Positions 16,046 through 25,069 are shown, numbered from the stretch's first letter. The stretch is 40,466 nt of DNA from Nitrospira sp. (GCA_015903995.1 JABMDK010000013.1:31071-71536), one strand, 5' to 3'. Program-made: numbers and translations. The notes: generated by a model not told the origin, from the letters alone.

Positions 16046-18283
16046 CTATTTCACTCGCCAGCTACTTTTCCTCCCGCCACTTCCACACATGGGACAATTG
16101 AAAGCACTACCTCTCCTTCTCAATGTGACGCGATAGTTCGGAGATTGCTTCCAATCGTGGCCGTTAGGGCAGTGCCACCAAACCAGTCGATGACTATTGC
16201 TGCTGACATCGGTTGGTGAAAGCGTCCCATTCATTGTTGGGTGCCATTCAGACGCTATTTCTGGAAAGTTGTCCTTCAGGCTACCTGTTCGTGCGAGCTT
16301 ACTTTTTCGGATATTTTCTGCCCGATGAATGCTTGCGCAAACGGGACATTCATATCCACGAACCTTGGTGGCTACCGCTTGTTGGTAGGGATGCCCAGTG
16401 GGACAACGCCACCAGCATTTCGCCTTGCTACCAACACGTATGTGGTCAGGCGTGACCTCCGCGTTCAATGCATAGTCCCATTCGGACAGACAAGGGGGAT
16501 TCACTTCTAACAGACTCTTTCCCTCTCTCCGCGCTGCCACCAAATGGGGTGTTAGGCTACGGCGTTCTTCAAAGCACTGTGGGCAACCAGTACCGTGTGT
16601 TCGCTCGAAAACCCTTGCCTGCCACCGATGTCCGTTTGGACAGCGCCACCAAACCTTCTTGCCGCTGCCAGGGAGAATCCGTTCAGGAGGCTTGCCCCCG
16701 TTGTGTTCAATATCCCACTGAGCGGCTATTTCGGGAAAGCGTTCGGCTAAAGAACTACACTGTGGGCACGCGGAATTGTTTTCCATTTGGTCGGGCGACC
16801 GTAGGAACCCATGACCCTGAGGACACTGCCACCAAACGCGGTGCCGACTAGTAAATGGCAGGTCCGAGGGACTAATCTCCTTGTTTTTTGCGTAATCCCA
16901 CATGGTCAAAAATGGCTTCGCAGCATCTTGAAGAGTCCCAATTTTTGCAGCAAGCCGCTGACGGGTTCGATGTGGTGCTTGTCGGTAGCATTCGGGGCAA
17001 TCGGAGCCGTTCTTTGCGCGATTCTTGATCGTAGCCAGCCACTTATGTCCGAGTGCACAACGCCAACCAACTTTTTGATCAGAGCCGGGGGAGAAGAGTT
17101 CGGGCATTAGAGGAAGATTGGCTTCGTAATCCCACTCGGCAGCCACGTCTGGATACAAGTCGGCCAACGTTTCCCCTTTTGGTGGCGCTGGAAGGCGCGC
17201 AATCATTTCGCGGAAGTCCCGCTCGTTCCGCTGTACCCCCGCAGCCAAGTACTGGCGAAGCACGTCATCAGGATACTTGCTGTGTATCTCAGCAACCAAC
17301 GTGACGCAAACTGCAATCGCAGGTTGTGAAGGTGCAAATGGAACGGTATTCCCTGGAATAGCAGGCAGACGACTGTCTCGAACGCGGAACAGCGTGATGC
17401 CCTGAGCTTCGAAGAATGCAGTTTTCCTTTGATCGGCCTTGATTTTTGACTTGTGCCAATACTCGCCATCTATCTCGATCGCGACGGATTTTTCTGGGAC
17501 GTAAATGTCGCACTCAGTTCCGTCGAATTTCCGACGCCAATCCACAGTTCGAAACATAGACCTCAGTTCGCAAAGAATGAAAATCTCAAGGCGCGACGTC
17601 TGGTTGGTGCAAAATGGGCATCCACTCAGGTTGTGAACGCGATTTACAACAGTCGCCTCCCACTTATGGCCGAACCGGCATTTCCAGTGCGCCCTGAAAT
17701 TGCTCTTGGGTGCCAAGTCAGTTGGTGCTAGAACATTGTTGTCGTAGTCCCATTCGGCCAGCAAATTCGGGGATGCGTCAGCGAGTGACCGTCCCGCTTT
17801 GCGTAACCTCCAGGCGCGCACTCTACTGCCCGCACTTGCCCTCGCACAAACGGGGCACCCGTCACCCCTGGCTCGCCGCTGCGGTGTGCTCTGCCACTCA
17901 TGGCTCTTTTCACAGCGCCACCAGATGGCTTTATGACTCTTTTCGGATACGTCGAATGGCCCAAGATCATTCCGTTCGTAGTTCCATTGCGAAAGCAAGT
18001 CGGGACGCCCCTGGCCAAATGATCTGCCCTTGGAGAGTTTTATTCGCCTAATTTTGTCAGTGTGACGCGGTTGGTTGCAGATCTTGCACCCACCGGTTCG
18101 AACGCGAGTGTGCACAGAGACTTCGTATACATGCCCGCTTGAACACTTCCACCACGCCTTTCGCTTTGACCAAGCGTCTACCTCAAAAGGAGTTGCTGTC
18201 GCATTTCTTTCTCGATCCCAGTCGGCCGCTATATTCGGGTGAGTTTCCGATAGCGATTGCCCCCTTTTCCCATGGGTATTCAT
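16046..18283 (-). CDS. Eight-module zinc-ribbon protein with embedded PD-(D/E)XK-type nuclease
   Basis: The product is about 745 residues from the ATG at 18283. A GTG at 18295 would add four, and the numbers here count from it. Eight repeats resemble the DUF4379 zinc ribbon: an (L)xxxxPxxxxEWD lead, W-W/K-C-x3-H, and C-x2-C. The metal sites are C51/H55/C70/C73, C128/H132/C147/C150, C206/H210/C226/C229, C413/H417/C433/C436, C491/H495/C510/C513, C552/H556/C571/C574, C631/H635/C650/C653 and C709/H713/C734/C737. Between modules three and four, about residues 233-345, lies a Vsr/DUF559-like nuclease with E237, D263 in ECDIYVPEKS, and E274 and D276 in AIEIDGEYWH. All key residues are intact. A DNA-cutting defence or repair role is an inference. 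The gene stands alone. Confidence 0.8.
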   Translation of the reverse strand: MNTHGKRGQSLSETHPNIAADWDRERNATATPFEVDAWSKRKAWWKCSSGHVYEVSVHTRVRTGGCKICNQPRHTDKIRRIKLSKGRSFGQGRPDLLSQWNYERNDLGPFDVSEKSHKAIWWRCEKSHEWQSTPQRRARGDGCPVCARASAGSRVRAWRLRKAGRSLADASPNLLAEWDYDNNVLAPTDLAPKSNFRAHWKCRFGHKWEATVVNRVHNLSGCPFCTNQTSRLEIFILCELRSMFRTVDWRRKFDGTECDIYVPEKSVAIEIDGEYWHKSKIKADQRKTAFFEAQGITLFRVRDSRLPAIPGNTVPFAPSQPAIAVCVTLVAEIHSKYPDDVLRQYLAAGVQRNERDFREMIARLPAPPKGETLADLYPDVAAEWDYEANLPLMPELFSPGSDQKVGWRCALGHKWLATIKNRAKNGSDCPECYRQAPHRTRQRLAAKIGTLQDAAKPFLTMWDYAKNKEISPSDLPFTSRHRVWWQCPQGHGFLRSPDQMENNSACPQCSSLAERFPEIAAQWDIEHNGGKPPERILPGSGKKVWWRCPNGHRWQARVFERTHGTGCPQCFEERRSLTPHLVAARREGKSLLEVNPPCLSEWDYALNAEVTPDHIRVGSKAKCWWRCPTGHPYQQAVATKVRGYECPVCASIHRAENIRKSKLARTGSLKDNFPEIASEWHPTMNGTLSPTDVSSNSHRLVWWHCPNGHDWKQSPNYRVTLRRRGSAFNCPMCGSGGRKSSWRVK

Positions 18284-18295
18284 TCCAAACGTCAC

Positions 18296-18637
18296 ACAGA
18301 GACGGAGATTGCAGGGGGACGAACCGAGAAGGGCATGGGAGCCTCCGAGGAATGCGTATTCTAGGAAAGCACTAAGGAAACCGCAAGGCGGGATTGTGGC
18401 GGAGCGTTTTGACTCAGTCGAGTGCTTACGGTGTCCGTGGTTTCGTCACGCCAGCTTGTGGCGTCGGTGGTGGCGAGTAATTGAGCAACAGCCATACCGA
18501 GCAAGGACAGAATGGAAGGATGGAAAACCAGCATAGATTCGATTCAGCAAGCCTGATTCAGGTGAGTGTGCGTATCGGTCTAGATACGGAACTTACGAGA
18601 ACGATACGGATTGTGGAGCCTTCTAAGCGCTAAAATT
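18296..18637. other. Intergenic stretch upstream of the nuclease gene
   Basis: These 340 bases should hold the promoter of the minus-strand nuclease gene. I found no convincing -35/-10 pair. Small inverted repeats occur, such as CGTATCggtctaGATACG and CGCCAgcttgTGGCG, but without T-runs. No coding capacity is recognisable. Confidence 0.4.
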
Positions 18638-19252
18638 TCAGGGAAGTTGTTTTGATGTATCTTGCGATCCCCAAATTCGTTGATGTACTTCCGCCTCCAA
18701 TTCGTTGATGAGATTGGATGTATCTTGCGATCCCCAAATTCGTTGATGTACTTCCGCCTCCAATTCGTTGATGAGATTGGGCCCCTTTTCCTTTAGATCA
18801 TCTTGCTTTGTAGTGTTTTTGGGCCGAATGTCATATTCCTCATTGGACTGATTCTCCATCAAGGCTTCCCACACCAAATCCGATACGTCCATAAACTTTC
18901 CCTTGAGACTGGAAGGTAAGAAAATTCCGTATCGTTGGATGTGAATGTGTGCGTCGGCTGCAAGATCCCTGATCTCTACCAGACGATGCCAATATACATG
19001 CTTAATATAATATGCGTTGCGATCCCTTTCCCCCTTTAGTTCATCTTGCTCCCATTTCGCAAGGACTGAGGACTCTAAGAACTCATTGAGCTGAGGATCA
19101 GTCATGCGGCTCAGATCCGGGTACGTCTTGATTGAGATAATAAACGCCTGAGTCCTCCAGTAGACATCATTGAGCTTGGCCCACACTTCCGGCAGGACCT
19201 CAAATTCACGTTGATGTAACTTGGTCGTCCAATCAAAGAGGGACGAAAAGAT
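18638..19252 (-). pseudogene. Conserved hypothetical protein, 5' end lost, 3' end duplicated
   Basis: About 200 codons remain of a conserved protein of unknown function that I recognise only by its style: REFEVLPEVWAKLNDVYWRT, YPDLSRMTDPQLNEFLESS, YYIKHVYWHRLVEIRDLA, and a C-terminal ELEAEVHQRIWGSQ. The frame is open further upstream to 19477 but there it reads through the transposase remnant, so that part is not real. The natural start is missing and the break coincides with the REP-like arm at 19253-19274. The last 21 residues are encoded twice because of an exact 63-base duplication. Expression is doubtful. Confidence 0.65.
18654..18779. repeat. Exact 63-base tandem duplication inside a coding end
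   Basis: Positions 18654-18716 and 18717-18779 are identical. Because 63 is a multiple of three, the reading frame is kept and the product repeats NLINELEAEVHQRIWGSQDT plus one serine. The unit covers the C-terminal helix of the truncated hypothetical protein. Exact identity implies a recent event, or an assembly artefact. Confidence 0.9.
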
Positions 19253-19274
19253 GGGGTCAGTTCTTGACGTTGCA
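19253..19274. repeat. REP-like arm, third copy
   Basis: GGGGTCAGTTCTTGACGTTGCA matches the arms of the palindromic element at 15775-15923. On the minus strand it encodes the last residues of the transposase remnant, CNVKN, and its stop TGA at 19259-19257. The repeat therefore overlaps the gene's end. Confidence 0.75.
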
Positions 19275-19609
19275 CGTTGCGAAGAGTTGAGTCTGCTGCG
19301 GGGAACGTGGTGCTCGTTCGATCGCCTTCTGAATGTTCGAGATGCGCGAAGGGGAGATTCGAAAGCGCCGCGCGCCTCAACAGGTAGACGGCGGTCTGGT
19401 ACACGTCGCGGTGCGAACGAGTGAGGATGGCGGCCACGTGCTGGAGGCGCGACAAAGATCCTGCTCGGGCGTTTCAATCACCAGGTGATCGTGATTGCCC
19501 ATCAAACAGTACAGGGAGCAGCGCCAGTGCTGTTGCTGCCCCTCGCGACCCAGTAAACGGATGTATTAAGGGGTCGGGAGTCTTAACTAATTGGCTCACG
19601 CGTGGCATC
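19257..19609 (-). pseudogene. Decayed REP-associated tyrosine transposase (IS200-like Y1)
   Basis: Fragments of one transposase lie in three frames. A possible start, ATGCCACGCGTGAGC (MPRVSQLV), lies at 19609 with GGAG before it. The Y1 core is visible as HWRCSLYCLMGNHDHLVIET, which includes the HUH metal-binding motif (HDH). Then RDVYQTAVYLLRRAA follows in a second frame, and SPSRISNIQKAIERAPRSPQ followed by QTQLFATCNVKN with a stop in a third. Large parts, including the segment that would carry the catalytic tyrosine, are missing. A sequence beginning GGGGTCA with TCTTG, near 19645, may be the repeat at the other end. RAYTs mobilise REP sequences, and this one is dead. Confidence 0.7.
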
Positions 19610-19760
19610 TCCACTCCCTCAGCATACCGCTAGAAAGTGTTATTGGGGTCACATCTTGTTTTTTCATAGGAACACCAATCAGACTGACACTCCGTCAGTA
19701 TCCTGAACCACAAAAAGATGCTCAGGCATGAGAGGTGACTGATGTCACGAAAGAGTCAGC

Positions 19761-20057
19761 TTAGGCCGCCCGACGAACCTTGACGGTCAGACGAACCGTC
19801 GCACCGAGCCGAGCGAGCATATCGATGAGCGCATCAGTGCTGAAGAGGTCGATCCGCCCCCGGAGGAGATCGCTCACTCGGGGCTGAGTCACGCCGAGCG
19901 TCTTAGCAGCAGCCCTCTGCTTAAGACCGCGAGACGCAATGAGCTTCTGTATCTGAATCATGAGATCCGCCCGGACCAGCAAATGTTCAGCCTCCTCACG
20001 ACGAAATCCAAGGTCACGGAATACGTTTCCGGTGGACGGTGTGATCTTCAGCTTCAT
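19761..20057 (-). CDS. HigA-like antitoxin, XRE helix-turn-helix
   Basis: The product is 98 residues from the ATG at 20057 (MKLKITPSTGNVFRDLGFRR). It has an XRE-type helix-turn-helix at about residues 42-66, LKQRAAAKTLGVTQPRVSDL, and a C-terminal LGATVRLTVKV strand. This arrangement is common in antitoxins paired with RelE/HigB (Gp49) toxins. A start seven residues earlier is possible but less like the family. The gene follows the toxin by 33 bases. It probably binds the toxin and represses the shared promoter at 20425-20453. Confidence 0.85.
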   Translation of the reverse strand: MKLKITPSTGNVFRDLGFRREEAEHLLVRADLMIQIQKLIASRGLKQRAAAKTLGVTQPRVSDLLRGRIDLFSTDALIDMLARLGATVRLTVKVRRAA

Positions 20058-20090
20058 GAGAGTTGTCCTTTCTCGCATTCTTCTTGTCGT

Positions 20091-20399
20091 TCAGCGCTGT
20101 GCCACGAGGGCCTGGTAGCGTTGCCTGGCCAGATCGAGATCGCGTTGCGACGTCTTCCTCGTACGCTTCTCAAAGGCATGCAGCACATAGATCGCCTCTG
20201 CAAACTTGGCAATGTAACAGACACGATGTTCCAAGGCGGTATGCACTCTGATCTCACGAACACCAGGACCGATCGCTGGCATCGGTTTCCAGTCAGCCGG
20301 CTCTACCCCTTCCTGAATCTGTCGAAGCTGAAAGCCTGCGAGCCGCCTAGCATCCGGTGGGAATGCCTGAAGATCATGCCGCGACGACCCAAGCCACAG
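20091..20399 (-). CDS. RelE/HigB-type (Gp49-like) toxin, probable CTG start
   Basis: The product resembles phage-derived Gp49-like toxins of the RelE/ParE group, which cut mRNA at the ribosome. Family stretches are WLGSSRHDLQAFPPDARR, GVEPADWKPMPAIGPGVREI and AIYVLHAFEKRTRKTSQRD. The frame is open to an ATG at 20432, but that ATG lies inside the -10 box of a strong promoter, so the transcript should start after it. AGGGAAGG just upstream then points to the CTG at 20399, giving 102 residues. A GTG at 20417 is a weaker alternative. The order toxin before antitoxin is typical of HigBA. Confidence 0.8.
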   Translation of the reverse strand: MWLGSSRHDLQAFPPDARRLAGFQLRQIQEGVEPADWKPMPAIGPGVREIRVHTALEHRVCYIAKFAEAIYVLHAFEKRTRKTSQRDLDLARQRYQALVAQR

Positions 20400-20424
20400 G
20401 ATTACCTTCCCTATCACGGCATGA

Positions 20425-20453
20425 ATATGCAAGTTTCAGTATATCTCTGTCAA
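20425..20453 (-). promoter_or_regulatory. Promoter of the toxin-antitoxin pair
   Basis: On the minus strand TTGACA (20453-20448) is followed after 17 bases by GCATAT (20430-20425). The start of transcription would be near 20417, only about 18 bases before the proposed CTG start of the toxin. The antitoxin is the likely repressor. Confidence 0.6.
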
Positions 20454-20646
20454 GAACAACGGCCTATGCTACACAGAAATGTCGGTACCTAACTGGACAG
20501 GACGCGACTGATCGATGGTCCTTCGACTTTCGTCCTGCACCACGCAACCACGGCGGCGACGTGAGGTGCTTGAGATCACGCTTGCCTTATGCATTGCAGG
20601 GCCAGAGACGACATGACATAACACCTCCGCCAGCCGCCATTCATCC

Positions 20647-21081
20647 TCACACAAATCGGCCACGTTCAGCTTTAGTCGGGACGCGACAAGTAGCCGCTCG
20701 GCCCATCCACTGATACCGGTGACGCGCGACGAAATCATAGACCACATCGCGGATTGGGGCAGGCACCAACACACAGAGGTAATACAGGGGCCACCACTTC
20801 GAGAGCTGTCGGATCACTCTCAGAGCCGCTGCGGACTTGGTAGAGACATGGCCTTCTTCCAGCAAGAGAAAGGTCTGGTAGTCCGTGGCGGACAAATCCA
20901 GGTCGCGGAGGATGCGTTGCGCCTGTTCGGACTGGAGTGTCCCGAACTTAAACTGTCCGTCCGGATCATGGGCAATCACCATATTCACCCAGGCATTGCA
21001 CCAGTTACAGACCCCGTCGAAGAGAATTAGCCGCTCGTACTTGGTCCATTCATGCACGGAGGGATCAAGCTGGTAGGTCAT
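20647..21081 (-). CDS. DCC-family thiol-disulfide oxidoreductase-like protein (DUF393)
   Basis: The 144-residue protein has the DCC family signature FDGVCNWCNAWVNMVI near residues 20-35. The thioredoxin-like CxxC (Cys24 and Cys27) follows the Asp-Gly pair. Further family stretches are FGTLQSEQAQRIL, STKSAAALRVIRQLSKWWPL and YDFVARHRYQWMG. Members of this family (YuxK-like) have no firmly established substrate. The first ATG, at 21093, would add four residues (MRYS). The ATG at 21081 fits the family better. It stands alone, with about 190 bases upstream free of genes. Confidence 0.85.
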   Translation of the reverse strand: MTYQLDPSVHEWTKYERLILFDGVCNWCNAWVNMVIAHDPDGQFKFGTLQSEQAQRILRDLDLSATDYQTFLLLEEGHVSTKSAAALRVIRQLSKWWPLYYLCVLVPAPIRDVVYDFVARHRYQWMGRAATCRVPTKAERGRFV

Positions 21082-21282
21082 GGAATACCTCACGTAGGAC
21101 CTCGCCGCCTCGGATAGGAATTGAATACGAAACTATACCACTCTCCTCAATAGTGGATACGCAACTGAATCGTGCACCGGAGAACTCGACCCAAGTGCTG
21201 AGGGCTGAGTGAGGAAGCGGTCTGATGAGGCGATCACGCCGTTAGGAAACGCTTGGCGGACGGGTTTCGTACCGACGAACTA

Positions 21283-21555
21283 TCAATCTTCCGGCATCCG
21301 ATCTACCACACGATCCCATTCCTTGATCGCGGGCTTCACATGATGATCAAGATGTGTGAGCGCTCCATAGAGGCGGCCTTCGTACTCATCGCGTTTGGAA
21401 TCGGTAGGTGACAACGTTTTGAGGAGCGCCACAAGACCCAGAATCTCCTCCGAGGCCTCCACGATCTCATCGAGATGATTGTCCAACGGAGGGCTCGACG
21501 GCGTCAGAAACGAGCGCTTGTCGGCAAGCACAGCCGACCTCGTTCTCTTAATCAT
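21283..21555 (-). CDS. Small hypothetical protein, 90 residues
   Basis: I do not recognise this protein. It is acidic and helical in appearance, with DNHLDEIVEASEEILGLVAL and LYGALTHLDHHVKPAIKEWD, and has no cysteines or membrane segment. Its ATG at 21555 overlaps the end of the upstream 67-residue gene by eight bases, which supports both being real and co-translated. Histidines in HLDHHVKP might bind metal, but that is speculative. Confidence 0.5.
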   Translation of the reverse strand: MIKRTRSAVLADKRSFLTPSSPPLDNHLDEIVEASEEILGLVALLKTLSPTDSKRDEYEGRLYGALTHLDHHVKPAIKEWDRVVDRMPED

Positions 21556-21751
21556 AGCGTTTCCCTTTCTTCAACCGCCGCTCGAGATTCGACACGGTTT
21601 GTTCCCACGCTTTGATCTCAACATCCCAGTGCTTGATGAGCCTCCGATCAGGATGTGCACCCTGCTGCTCAAGAGCAATCTTGATCCGATGATCCGTAAT
21701 CCGCCCTCTCAGACTTTCAAGGCGGAGTCGCAACTTCTTGTTACGCCCCAT
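21548..21751 (-). CDS. Small hypothetical coiled-coil protein, 67 residues
   Basis: I do not recognise this protein. It is strongly basic (MGRNKKLRLRLESLRGRI, then LERRLKKGKRYD) and its middle could form a coiled coil (WDVEIKAWEQTVSNLERRL). It overlaps the following acidic 90-residue gene by eight bases. A basic and an acidic small protein made together may form a complex, but nothing else supports that. No clear ribosome site was found. Confidence 0.5.
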   Translation of the reverse strand: MGRNKKLRLRLESLRGRITDHRIKIALEQQGAHPDRRLIKHWDVEIKAWEQTVSNLERRLKKGKRYD

Positions 21752-21850
21752 AGTTTCCTACGACCACAACCGTACCGCCAATAATGATACGCTGTCAATG
21801 AATCGGCCAACACTGTGTCCCTGCCACTTCCTACCCCGTGAACTTCCCCC

Positions 21851-23039
21851 CTACCTACTTGTATCACCATCCGTCTCTTTGGAACTCCTCACGAACTTGA
21901 GCCAGAGAAACCCGGCGGTTCCCGCAATGAGCGAGGCAAGCAGAATGGCCAGTTTGGAGGCGTTGGTCGTCGTTGGGTCTCCGGGAAATGCCAGATTGGC
22001 AATGAAGATCGACATCGTAAAACCGATCCCGCCGAGAATCCCCGCCCCGGCAATCTCTCGCCATGTCAGATCTGAAGGCAATCGACAGAGGCCACTGGCC
22101 ACGGCAACCGCACAGAGCACGAGCACGCCCACCGGCTTGCCCAGCGTCAACCCGGCGATGATGCCGATGCTGTTCGGGCTGCCCAGATGCTCCAGCCAGT
22201 CCGCGCCTACCGCGATGCCCGTATTGGCCAGCGCGAAGATCGGCAAAATAATGAAGGCGACAGGTTTATGTAAGAACTGTTCGAGTCTATGCGAGGGAGA
22301 CGCCTCATCCTCGGCCTTGGCGGAGAAGGGGATGGCAAAGGCCAGCGCGACGCCGGCAATCGTCGCATGCACACCGGACTGAAGCATGAGCCACCAGAGC
22401 AACAGGCCACCAAGCAGGTACGGCACAAGCGACATCACGCGGAACACACGATTCAACAGCGCCAACAGGATCCACAGGCTGGCGGCACCGACCAGATGCC
22501 ACAGGGACAGGTGCGTCGTATAGAACGCCGCAATCACGACGACCGCGCCCAAATCATCCATGATGGCAAAGGCCACGACAAACACCTTCAGCGAGGCAGG
22601 CACACGGTTGCCGAGGATCGCCAGCACGCCGAGCGCAAACGCAATATCCGTGGCCATCGGAATCCCGATTCCAGCCTGGGTTGGAGTTCCTCTATTGAGC
22701 CCCAAAATGAATCAACGCAGGGACGGTCATGCCCCCGATGGCCGCACATATGGGAAGCAGCGCATTTTTCACCTGAGCCAGTTCGCCGTTGTACAGCTCG
22801 CGCACCAGCTCCAAGCCGATGAGGAGAAAGAAGATCGTCATCAACCCGTCGTTGATCCAATGTTCGAGACTCAGACCGCCGATCGAGCTCTGCCACAGCG
22901 TCACATACCGTGCGCCGATTGAGGAATTGGCCGACACAAGCGAGATGATCGTGCAAAGCATCAGCACAATCCCACTCGCCTTTTCAGAGTCCACGAATCT
23001 CGTGAAGGTGTTGGAGAGGCGTTGCTGGAGCATGCTCAT
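21851..23039 (-). pseudogene. nhaA: Na+/H+ antiporter NhaA, frameshifted
   Basis: NhaA exchanges Na+ for H+ across the inner membrane. The start at 23039 (ATGAGCATGCTCC) overlaps the upstream transporter stop. The N-terminal part includes WINDGLMTIFFLLIGLELVR and runs to ALIHFG. There the frame breaks at the four-base run 22700-22703. With one base fewer the protein continues LNRGTPTQAGIGIPMATDIA as in intact NhaA. The essential aspartate pair is present in AIMDDLGAVVVIA, and the end is normal. Joined, it is about 395 residues, a typical length. Everything but one base is intact, so recent mutation and sequencing error are both possible. Confidence 0.88.
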
Positions 23040-24235
23040 GATCGCCTCGTCGTCCGCCACGCAATCCCAGCAGCGCTGAGAAGCATGAACGAGGCCAGGA
23101 TAAACGGCGCGCCGGGAAACTCTACGGACGTGCTGGAACTCGAGTGCTGAGGATTGAAAGAGGAGTCGGTCTGAATGAAGTAGGCAAAGGTCTGTGTGAA
23201 CAGCATCGGCCCGATCAGGCCGGTGACGCCGTTGATGCTGGCGATGGCGCCCTGCAGCTGACCCTGCTCCGCACTGCTCACGCGGCGCGTCATGAGCGAT
23301 TGATTTGCGGGACCGGCGAGTCCCCAGAAGGCCATCACGGGAATGCCGAGGCAGAAGATCCAGCCCTCCGGCGCAAGGCCGTAGACGGAAAAACCGATTG
23401 CTCCGCAGAGTAGACCGATCACCACTGTCCTGCGTTCACCGAACCGACTGGTGATCGGACGGATCAATCCACCCTGTACGATCATCGCAGCCACGCCCAC
23501 ACCCGCCATCATCAGCCCAACGCTGGCCGGTCCCCATCCATAGCGATACCCCATGTACAGGACCGAGACGCTCGGCAACACCGCATGGGCGAGATAGCCG
23601 AAGAATGCGACGGTCGCCAGGCCGAATAGCTCACGATGGGATCGCAGCAACACGAGCGAGCCGATCGGGTTGGCCCGCTTCCAGGAAAAGGACGTCCGTT
23701 TGTCAAACGGCAGGGATTCGGGGAGCACGAAAAATCCATACCCGGCGTTTAGGAGACTGAGCACCGCTGCGCCCCAGAACGGCAGCCGAGGATCAATGGC
23801 GCCGAGCCACCCACCCAAGGCCGGACCGAAGATGAACCCCAAGCCGAAAACCATGCCGATCTTGCCGAATGCCGCCGCGCGCTGCTCCGGAGGCGTCACG
23901 TCGGCGATATACGCGCCCGCGGTGCTGAAGCTGGAGGAGGCCATGCCGGAAATGACGCGGCCCACAACGAGCCAGGCGACGTTCGGCGCAATCGCCATTA
24001 CGATGTAGTCGAGGCCCAAGCCCAGATTGGACAGCAGCACGACCGGACGGCGGCCGAATCGATCGGACAACGCGCCCTGGATCGGCGAACAGAAGAACTG
24101 CATGAATGCCCAGGCTGTTCCCATCAATCCATAGAGGACCGCTGCCTGCGCCGTGTCGCCGGAGAGAAATTCCTCGACGAGTTTCGGCAACACCGGAATG
24201 ATGATGCCGAACGACAACATGTCGAGCCCAGACAC
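23036..24235 (-). pseudogene. TetA-like MFS transporter, N-terminus cut off at an IS30 junction
   Basis: This is a 12-helix major facilitator of the TCR/TetA type, likely a drug or metabolite exporter. The family's first helix appears only from LDMLSFGIIIPVLPKLVEEF, and the loop 2-3 signature GALSDRFGRRPVVLLS is intact. The rest is complete to the stop at 23036. The frame stays open upstream to 24502, but there it reads antisense to an IS30 transposase, so that extension is not native. Only some 10-15 residues and the promoter appear to be lost. An internal ATG at 24220 could still be used. It is coupled to nhaA by an ATGA overlap. Confidence 0.75.
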
Positions 24236-24240
24236 AAGCT

Positions 24241-25068
24241 GCCGCCCGAGCCGGTCAGCCCCGGCGGCCGCGGAAACTTGCGGACCCCTGGCTGTGGCAG
24301 TATGTTCAGACACAGCTGACTCAGGGCTGCTCACCCGAACAGATTGCTGGGCGGTTTCAACGCGCGTATCCTGATGACATGAGCAAGCATCTCTCAACCG
24401 AGACCATCTATGCGGGGCTCTACGTGCTGCCCCGTGGAGCCCTGCGGAGCGAGCTGTTGGCGGCGCTGCGTCAGGCGCGCAAGACACGTCGGCCGCGAGC
24501 ACGCGGGACCGACCGCCGCGGCCAGATTCCCAACATGACTCCCATTGTGGAGCGTCCCGCCGAGGTGACCACTCGCACGGTGCCGGGCCACTGGGAAGGC
24601 GATCTGATCAAGGGGGCACAAAATGGCTCGGCCGTCGGGACCCTGGTGGAACGGACGACTCGCCTAGTCATCTTGGCACGGATGGAGGGGACGGATGCGA
24701 CGAGTGCCCGCACGGGCTTCATCAAAAAACTCCGGCAGGTGCCTGCGCCGCTGCGCAAAACCCTGACCTACGATCGAGGAAAAGAGATGGCCGAGCATGA
24801 ACGCCTGGCCGAGCGGCTCTCGATTCGGATTCGGGTGTTCTTTGCCGACCCATACAGCCCCTGGCAACGCGGCACGAACGAGAACACCAACGGCCTGCTG
24901 CGCCAGTATTTGCCCAAAGGCACGGACCTGTCGGGGTATACGCAGCGGGAGTTGAACGCCATTGCCCATCGCCTGAATACACGCCCGAGAAAATGTCTCG
25001 ACATTGCCACACCCTTGGAAGCCTACGCGCAAGTGCGCCTTCATTCACCTGTTGCACTTGGAACTTGA
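24241..25068 (+). mobile_element. IS30-family transposase, 5' truncated
   Basis: The frame is coherent from about 24241 (ARAGQPRRPRKLADPWLWQY) to the stop at 25068, without a native start. The N-terminal helix-turn-helix region of roughly 80-100 residues is missing. The DDE catalytic residues remain: Asp in HWEGDLIKG, Asp in LTYDRGKEM and Glu in NENTNGLLRQYLPKG. The element's left part has been lost at the junction with the MFS gene, and its right end adjoins an M20 peptidase remnant. A functional transposase is unlikely. Confidence 0.85.
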
Positions 25069-25069
25069 A

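Noticed and set aside
19275..19477. Extended N-terminus of the truncated hypothetical protein
   Set aside because: This part reads through the RAYT remnant in a frame other than the transposase's own. The resemblance to the conserved family begins only after the REP-like arm.
24236..24502. Extended N-terminus of the MFS transporter
   Set aside because: The extra 90 or so residues are the antisense of the IS30 transposase, so the extension arises from the junction and is not a native domain.
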